A stretch of 64,000 nucleotides of DNA from Halorientalis sp. LT38 (lineage in GTDB: Archaea; Halobacteriota; Halobacteria; Halobacteriales; Haloarculaceae), in contig NZ_JAYEZN010000001.1 in assembly GCF_037031225.1 (NCBI RefSeq), positions 2,914,001 through 2,978,000 on the forward strand, in the 5' to 3' direction. A model generated the notes under the pieces. It was not told the origin of the DNA. It saw only the letters and a list, made by a program, of their open reading frames with translations, and did not search any database. A program made the translations under genes and the position numbers. Each line of letters opens with the position of its first letter. Position 1 is the stretch's first letter. Positions 59,401-64,000 of this stretch are shown here, piece by piece.

Positions 59401-59832
59401 ATGACCGTCGTCAGCGTCTCGATGCCCGAGGAGTTACTCGAACGGATCGACGAGTTCGCGGACGGCCACGGCTACACCGGCCGGAGCGAGGTCGTCAGGG
59501 AAGCGGCTCGAAACCTCCTCGGCGAGTTCGAAGACCGTCGGCTGGAGGGCCGCGAACTCATGGGCGTCGTCACCGTCCTGTTCAACTACGAGACCACGAG
59601 CGTCGAGGAGCGGATGATGCACCTGCGTCACCAGCACGAGGGACTGGTCCAGTCGAACGTCCACAACCACGTCGGCGACGCCTACTGCATGGAACTGTTC
59701 ATCCTCGAAGGGTCCCTGGAGGAGATTTCTACCTTCGTGGGCAAGATCCGGGCGACCAAGGACACGCTGACGGTGGATTACTCGGTGATCCCCGTCGACG
59801 GGCTGGACGGGGCGTTGACCGGCGGAAACTGA
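59401..59832 (+). CDS. nikR: nickel-responsive regulator NikR
   Basis: The 143-residue protein has an N-terminal ribbon-helix-helix ([36 protein letters not shown]) and a C-terminal ACT-like nickel-binding domain with the ligand pattern [20 protein letters not shown] (three His and one Cys in the expected spacing). It is a Ni(II)-dependent repressor of nickel uptake genes. A nickel/cobalt-type permease is encoded at 44518. The start is leaderless, with AATCATTAATAG about 27 bases upstream. Confidence 0.93.
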   Translation: MTVVSVSMPEELLERIDEFADGHGYTGRSEVVREAARNLLGEFEDRRLEGRELMGVVTVLFNYETTSVEERMMHLRHQHEGLVQSNVHNHVGDAYCMELFILEGSLEEISTFVGKIRATKDTLTVDYSVIPVDGLDGALTGGN

Positions 59833-60597
59833 TCCCAGCGGGGGTGAGAGCGGAGCGCGCGTGGTTCGATCTCGCGGGGGCAGGATCTCAGCCTCGAAGC
59901 CCGCCGGGACGTCGCTCGACCGCCGGTATCGCGGCACGGCTATCGGCTGCGTGAACGGTGAAGACCGAACCGATCGCCATCCTGCCCGCCAGCGTGACGA
60001 ATAGAGCCACAGCGAGACGTGTCTGAGAGGAATCGATCACTCCGGGGAGCTATCGCAATGCCGGGAATACGGGTCGCAGCGGTTTTCACCGCTCGAGACA
60101 GCCCCGCTCGGCCCGTACGATTCGTGTGCAACCTCGATTTCCTATTGCGACATACCGTTTAGGCGTACTGGCTGCGAACTCTCTACGAGCCGCTCACGAC
60201 CGTTCTGAGGCCGGTTCGCCGCCGGTACGACTGCTGAGCTAGCAAGGAGAGGGTCGAACGCGGAAATAGAGGGGGCGAATCGGTGGGGACTCGGCCGAAT
60301 CCGACGGACTGGGGGCTGTTTCACCGGTCTCGTTCGCCGATCGGGGGCTCAGCACGGTCGCTCGTTCGCGATGCAGCGGATCCGTCGGGCGCTGGAGTCA
60401 CGAAGGAGGCTCCGGGGGCCCGGATGCGCGGCGAAGAACGTGGGTTCGTGCGCGAAGCTGCCGAGTGGCGCTGAGAAACGGCTCCGTCGGCGAATCGAAA
60501 CGGCGGGTGAGCGCGCAACGTGTCGAATTGCAGGGCCGTCCGGTGCCCTCACGGTCTCTGGTGACGGTGATCGACGAGAACGATGACGGCGATCGGG
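59833..60597. other. 765-base region without a supported gene
   Basis: Short frames on both strands show no family pattern, no good promoter-start spacing and atypical (Arg-rich) composition, as expected from shadows in GC-rich DNA. A few weak dyads are present. I see no RNA gene. The region between NikR and the zinc-ribbon gene may hold decayed sequence. Confidence 0.5.
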
Positions 60598-60765
60598 TCA
60601 GGCGGACGCGCCGGTGTCGATGCCGTCGATCTTCACGAAGCCGTAGTCGCAGTCCGGGCAGTGCCACTTCACCTTCTGTCCCAGGTGGAGCGTGGTGCTC
60701 GCCGCCCGGTAGAAGGTCTTCGACTCGCCACAGCTCGGACAGGATCGATCGAGTTCCATGGCCAT
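60598..60765 (-). CDS. small zinc beta-ribbon protein
   Basis: The 55-residue protein has two CxxC knuckles, ELDRSCPSCGESKTFYRAAS and VKWHCPDCDYGFVKIDGI, which should bind one zinc. I recall a widespread haloarchaeal family with this exact layout (perhaps DUF7838), unverified. A second ATG two codons downstream (MELDR) may be the real start. Confidence 0.8.
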   Translation of the reverse strand: MAMELDRSCPSCGESKTFYRAASTTLHLGQKVKWHCPDCDYGFVKIDGIDTGASA

Positions 60766-60912
60766 GTCCCGCGCTTTGCCGGCCGGACAGTTCAACGTCC
60801 CGGTTTTCGAGGGGGATAAACGACTGACCGCTATATCGAATCGGCAACGGCGCCGCCGAGCTGGGTCGATCCGAAACCCGAACTGTAGGGCACTGCGGAC
60901 GGTCTGTCGGCG

Positions 60913-61488
60913 TTACCGGGCCCGGAGGAGGTGCGCCCGGCCGGCGAGCAGGCCGAGGAACAGGCCGGTGAAGTGCGCGACCAGGGCGGCGCGGGCCGAA
61001 CCGGTCGCGAGCGTGACGACGGCGGCGACCAGCAGGAAGGCGAGTACCTGGACGCGCGTGGAGAGGGCGACGCCGCCGACGACGGTCTCGGTGAGCCGGT
61101 TGCCGGTCAGGAGGTAGCCCAGGAACGCGAAGATGGCGCCGCTGGCGCCGAGGACGCCCGTCGCCGGCCCGAAGAGGTCCCCGAGCGTGATCTGGGCGAC
61201 GCCGGCGAGGGCGCCGGTCCCCACGAAGAAGACGTGATAGCGCAGGCTGGTCGTCTTCCGTTCGAGCAGGAAGCCGGTGACCAGCAGGCCGGCGGAGTTG
61301 GCGAGCAGGTGATCGAGGGTCTGGTGGGCGTAGACGCTCGTGACGACCGTCCACGGGTGGACGGCCACCGGTGGGTGCAGGACGAACAGCGTCCCGGAGA
61401 GTCCGAAGGGCACGGCCGCCCACTCGAGGAGGAAGACGACGACGAAGATCGACAGCGTCGTGATCGTCGGACTCCCGCCCCTGGCCAT
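60913..61488 (-). CDS. rhomboid-family intramembrane serine protease
   Basis: The 191-residue protein has six hydrophobic segments and the rhomboid pattern: HPWTVVTSVYAHQTLDHLLA with the early His and Asn (LLANSAG), the nucleophile serine in GVLGASGAIFAFLGYLLTG, and the catalytic histidine in ALVAHFTGLFLGLLAG. It cleaves membrane proteins within the bilayer. The start MARGGSPT was chosen because it immediately precedes the first segment. Confidence 0.9.
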   Translation of the reverse strand: MARGGSPTITTLSIFVVVFLLEWAAVPFGLSGTLFVLHPPVAVHPWTVVTSVYAHQTLDHLLANSAGLLVTGFLLERKTTSLRYHVFFVGTGALAGVAQITLGDLFGPATGVLGASGAIFAFLGYLLTGNRLTETVVGGVALSTRVQVLAFLLVAAVVTLATGSARAALVAHFTGLFLGLLAGRAHLLRAR

Positions 61489-61566
61489 ACCGACTCTGGA
61501 GTCCCCGAGCAGTAAACTCCGTCGCCGTCGGGGAGCTATAAGACCGTGGCGACCCACGTTTGCGCC

Positions 61567-62103
61567 ATGAAGATCTACACCGGCCGCGGCGACGAGGGAC
61601 TGACCGATCTCCGGAACATGGACCGCGTGTCGAAGGCCAGCCCGCGGATCGAGGCCTACGGCACCGTCGACGAGGTCAACGCGCTGGTGGGCGTGGTCCG
61701 CCCGACGGGTCAGGACGACGTCGACGAGCAACTCCGGGCGATCCAGAACCACCTCCACGTCGTCCAGGCGGACTTCGCGAACCCGAATCCGGACGAGGAC
61801 GACCCGCAGATCACCGACGAGCACGTCGAGGAACTCGAGTCGTGGATGGACGGGTACGACGAGGAACTCGATCCACTGGAGTCCTTCATCCTCCCCAGCG
61901 GCAGCGAACCCGGCGCGAAACTCCACCAGGCCCGGGCGGTCTGTCGCCGCGCCGAACGGCGGGCCGTGAGCTTCGCCTCGGAGGAGGCGGGCGTCAACGA
62001 CGCCGCCATCGTCTACCTCAATCGCCTCTCGGACTGCCTGTTCACGCTCGCGCGCGTCGTCAACAAGCGCGAGGGCGTCCGCGAGGAGAACCCCGAGTAC
62101 TGA
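61567..62103 (+). CDS. cob(I)alamin adenosyltransferase, PduO type
   Basis: The 178-residue protein makes adenosylcobalamin from cob(I)alamin and ATP. It shows KIYTGRGDEGLTDLRNMDRV, EAYGTVDEVNALVGVVR, HLHVVQADFANP, ESFILPSGSEPGAKLHQARA and VCRRAERRAVSF with YLNRLSDCLFTLARVVN, the PduO ATP- and corrinoid-binding residues. The product is the cofactor of NrdJ encoded at 6626. The start ATG at 61567 gives the canonical MKIYTGRGD. Confidence 0.95.
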   Translation: MKIYTGRGDEGLTDLRNMDRVSKASPRIEAYGTVDEVNALVGVVRPTGQDDVDEQLRAIQNHLHVVQADFANPNPDEDDPQITDEHVEELESWMDGYDEELDPLESFILPSGSEPGAKLHQARAVCRRAERRAVSFASEEAGVNDAAIVYLNRLSDCLFTLARVVNKREGVREENPEY

Positions 62104-62139
62104 GGCCCCGGTCCAGTCGCAACAGCTGCTCGCGTCGAC

Positions 62140-63084
62140 CTACTGGGGCTCGTAGACCAGCACGCCGCCGCGGTCGCGAAGCGTCACCTCGCCCCGGTCT
62201 TCGAGCACGTCGAGGTGGCCCACCGCCTCGCTCATGCCGGCGAAGGACTCGGTGACCGGCAGGTCCTCGAACAGCCCCTCCATCACGTCGACCGGCGTCG
62301 TCGGGCCGTCGACCAGCGCTTTCACGTTCGCGGTGCGCTCCTCGTGGGCCTCGCGGATCTCGCCGATACGCTCGCTCGGCCGGTCGATCAGGTCGCGGTG
62401 GCCGGGGAGCAGTCGGTCGTAGTCGCGGTCGCGGAGGCGGTCGAGCGAGCGGTTGTAGGCCGGGAGGACCCGGGGTCGCTCGCCGTCCTCGCCGGGCGGC
62501 AGGAGGAAGGGATTCGGCGTGATCTCGAGGAGGACGTGGTCGCCGACGATCGCCTGGCGCTCCCCGTCGGCGTCGAAGGAGAGGACACATTCCCCGTCCG
62601 CGTGGCCGAGTACCTCGTCGACGTCGAGGACGGTGTCGTGGACGACGAGGGTGTCGCCCTGGACGACCTCCTGGTCGACCGCGACGTCGGGGGCGTACCG
62701 CAGGAACACCTCGGGGAGGCCGGTAACGGTCTCGGCGGTCGAGCGGGCCATCCCGCAGCGCTCGAAGAAGTCGGTGAAGAACTCGCATTCGCGCTCGAAG
62801 CGGCCCTCGAAGTCGCTGACGATGGCGGCGGCGTCGGGGGTGGCGACGACGGTCGCGCCGGCGTCGCGGAACCGGTGGGCGAGTCCGAAGTGGTCGGGAT
62901 GTGGGTGGGTGATCACCACGCGCTCGATATCGTCGGGTTCGAGGTTTCGTTCGTCGAGCGCGTCGAGCAGGTGCGACCAGGCCTCCTCGCTGTCTGGACC
63001 GGGATCGACGAGGGTGCGCCCGGCGAGGTAGGCGTTGACCGGGCCGATCTGGAACGGCGTCGGAACCGTGAGGCGTGTGAACAT
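62140..63084 (-). CDS. MBL-fold metallohydrolase
   Basis: The 314-residue protein has a metallo-beta-lactamase domain: ERVVITHPHPDHFGLAHRFR with the HxHxDH motif, VLGHADGECVLSFDADGE, AIVGDHVLLE with the bridging Asp, and RLLPGHRDLI with the last histidine. The C-terminal 90 residues form a winged-helix-like domain (PVDVMEGLFEDLPVTESFAG), as in the RNase Z/LACTB2-like branch. Substrate unknown. The start MFTRLTVPTPFQIGPVNAYL is the family N-terminus. Confidence 0.9.
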   Translation of the reverse strand: MFTRLTVPTPFQIGPVNAYLAGRTLVDPGPDSEEAWSHLLDALDERNLEPDDIERVVITHPHPDHFGLAHRFRDAGATVVATPDAAAIVSDFEGRFERECEFFTDFFERCGMARSTAETVTGLPEVFLRYAPDVAVDQEVVQGDTLVVHDTVLDVDEVLGHADGECVLSFDADGERQAIVGDHVLLEITPNPFLLPPGEDGERPRVLPAYNRSLDRLRDRDYDRLLPGHRDLIDRPSERIGEIREAHEERTANVKALVDGPTTPVDVMEGLFEDLPVTESFAGMSEAVGHLDVLEDRGEVTLRDRGGVLVYEPQ

Positions 63085-63236
63085 GCAATCGCCTACCCGC
63101 CGCTGGGGCATACAGTTTTGGTCGAAAAGCGCGGCCGGCGAGTCCGTGCCCACGGTGAGGCTCGACGGCCGAGTACCGTTTGGACGCGTTGTTGGGACAG
63201 ACGCGTGGCCGACCCCCGACGGGGCTGCAGCCGATT

Positions 63237-63250
63237 TTAGGTACGCCTAA
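63237..63250. promoter_or_regulatory. iron-box-like palindrome
   Basis: TTAGG-TACG-CCTAA is a perfect 5-bp inverted repeat matching the core of DtxR/IdeR-type iron boxes, and haloarchaea have DtxR-family iron regulators. It abuts an AT-rich TATA-like stretch (TAAATAATTG, to 63257). Either the minus-strand MBL gene (150 bases away) or a plus-strand transcript toward 63364 could be controlled. Confidence 0.5.
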
Positions 63251-63279
63251 ATAATTGAAAAAGGTTGTGGTCGGCCCCG

Positions 63280-63315
63280 CCGGGCAGTGCACCCCGTCAC
63301 CCTCTGACGGCCCGG
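63280..63315 (+). ncRNA. structured RNA candidate downstream of the iron box
   Basis: CCGGGC (63280-63285) pairs with GCCCGG (63310-63315), and CGTCA (63295-63299) pairs with TGACG (63305-63309), giving two stacked helices with a 5'-side bulge. A TATA-like element lies about 25-30 bases upstream. It could be the start of a small iron-controlled RNA or part of a leader. Confidence 0.25.
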
Positions 63316-63363
63316 ACGTGTAGGGCCACAAACCTTTTATCTGTCCTCTGCGTAAGGACGGAT

Positions 63364-63624
63364 ATGAACAAACACTTCGAAGACGCGGGCTACTACCTGA
63401 AGCGAGCGGGCGAGACGGCAAAGCGCGGCGTCGTGGAGGAACTCGAACCGGTCCAGCGGCGCGTCGAGAAGTTGACCGGCGGCGAGGACGAACCGGAACC
63501 GGGCCGGCTGGAGGAAGTCCGTGCGGACCTGAAGGAGATCCAGGGACGCGCAGAGGGCGAGGCGAAGGAGGCCATCGCGAAGGCGCGGGAGCGGATCGAT
63601 TCCTACCGGACGGCGGAAGCCTGA
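63364..63624 (+). CDS. DUF7553-type small helical protein
   Basis: The 86-residue protein is almost wholly helical: MNKHFEDAGYYLKRAGETAK, RGVVEELEPVQRRVEKLTGG, LEEVRADLKEIQGRAEGEAK. I recall this pattern as DUF7553, a common haloarchaeal family with no known role. The start is leaderless, with CCTTTTATC 27 bases upstream. An upstream in-frame extension was rejected for lack of conservation-like composition. Confidence 0.85.
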   Translation: MNKHFEDAGYYLKRAGETAKRGVVEELEPVQRRVEKLTGGEDEPEPGRLEEVRADLKEIQGRAEGEAKEAIAKARERIDSYRTAEA

Positions 63625-63666
63625 GAGGTAACCCTTAAGTCCGGTCCAGCGGTAGGATTTTTCGCC

Positions 63667-63741
63667 GGGTCGGTGATCTAGTCCGGTTATGATATCTCCT
63701 TCACACGGAGAAAGCCGGCGGTTCAAATCCGCCCCGACCCA
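63667..63741 (+). tRNA. tRNA-Val (CAC)
   Basis: Acceptor GGGTCGG pairs with CCGACCC and is followed by discriminator A. The anticodon stem TCTCC/GGAGA encloses TTCACAC, giving anticodon CAC (GUG codons). The T-arm is GGCGG/CCGCC around TTCAAAT. No intron or encoded CCA is present. Confidence 0.96.
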
Positions 63742-63837
63742 TTTTCAAGGGACAAGACGAGGAGCGCTGCGAGGAGTCCGTCCCTCGAAAATGATCGACA
63801 GGATTTGAGCCCAGAGGACGAGCGAAGCGAAGTCCTC
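63741..63837. repeat. inverted repeats after tRNA-Val
   Basis: A 13-base inverted repeat with one mismatch, ATTTTCAAGGGAC (63741-63753) and GTCCCTCGAAAAT (63780-63792), starts at the tRNA discriminator base. GAGGAC/GTCCTC (63814-63837) around GAGCGAAGCGAA follows, the same GCGAAGCG style of core seen in islands B and C. After this the base composition becomes AT-richer up to the window end, with no gene I can support. Confidence 0.65.
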
Positions 63838-64000
63838 GCGTTCACAATGCGTTCGGAACAAGTTACTTTGACAACTAAATCTCAGCTGTGTTTTCGAACG
63901 AAATCGCGCCAGCCTTCATACGACGTATTCGCCCAGATGTGCTTATCCGTGCTACTCCCACTGACATGGCGCGCGACAGAAGATGCAGACCGATGACTGT

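Noticed and set aside
60398-61423. Minus-strand 341-codon frame across the zinc-ribbon and rhomboid genes
   Set aside because: It is Arg/Pro-rich, overlaps two better supported genes out of frame and has no recognisable domain.

Overview
The window is a stretch of a haloarchaeal (class Halobacteria) chromosome. The evidence is a high GC content, strongly acidic predicted proteins, and many leaderless genes whose TATA box lies about 27 bases before the start codon. It also carries an archaeal RfcL clamp loader, HalOD1 and bat-type regulators, a PGF-CTERM surface protein, type IV pilin-like leaders and an intron-containing elongator tRNA-Met. No rRNA, CRISPR array, transposase or complete provirus is visible.

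Layout. 1-1.8 kb: a PAS-GAF histidine kinase and tRNA-Val(GAC). 1.9-6.1 kb: the trpDFEG operon, with ATGA-type overlaps, then a small membrane protein. 6.5-9.8 kb: the B12-dependent ribonucleotide reductase nrdJ; its cofactor enzyme, a PduO-type adenosyltransferase, lies at 61.6 kb. 9.9-11 kb: two tandem orphan tail-tube proteins of the contractile-injection family. 11-17.4 kb: a winged-helix/membrane protein pair, a sulfite-oxidase-family protein, small zinc-finger and membrane proteins, and a very acidic PGF-CTERM surface protein. 17.5-18 kb: an intron-split tRNA-Met followed by an att-like partial copy of its 3' end. 18-24.4 kb: folate cyclo-ligase, a bat-like regulator, a sensorless MCP-like signalling protein, CBS and RNase H proteins. 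24.7-29.1 kb: malic enzyme, a short CtaA and RfcL. 29.2-32 kb: a znuACB-type zinc importer with paired AT-rich operator-like sites. 33-37.3 kb: an XRE-type regulator, a membrane metalloprotease candidate and HMG-CoA synthase. 37.4-45.2 kb: pilin-like proteins, DUF2150, a TatD-like hydrolase, a Na/Ca exchanger, NYN and HalOD1 proteins and a Ni/Co-type permease.

45.3-52 kb holds the most system-like locus: a vWA-domain protein with a pilin-like leader convergent with five different pilin-like genes. The two units share a promoter-region sequence and probably build one cell-surface or pseudopilus structure. 52.2-59.3 kb is the glycine cleavage system (gcvT, gcvH, gcvPA, gcvPB), split by an SRPBCC protein and a cation/proton antiporter. 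59.4 kb onward: NikR, a zinc-ribbon protein, a rhomboid protease, the adenosyltransferase, an MBL-fold hydrolase, an iron-box-like site, a DUF7553-type protein and tRNA-Val(CAC). After that tRNA the sequence becomes hairpin-rich and AT-richer, possibly the edge of an integrated element.

A theme across the window is a family of short hairpins (stems of 7-10 bp, often with GAA, TTC, TCC or GCA triloops). They are clustered in intergenic islands, mostly between convergent genes, and two are apparently inserted in frame in gcvPB and trpE. Two islands 9.5 kb apart share the same blocks in the same order, and a third sits between hmgB and a partial copy of its own 3' end. These islands, the pilin/vWA cluster, the orphan tube genes and three leaderless micro-ORFs ahead of operons are the observations most worth following up. 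Family names given as DUF numbers are from memory and not from a search.
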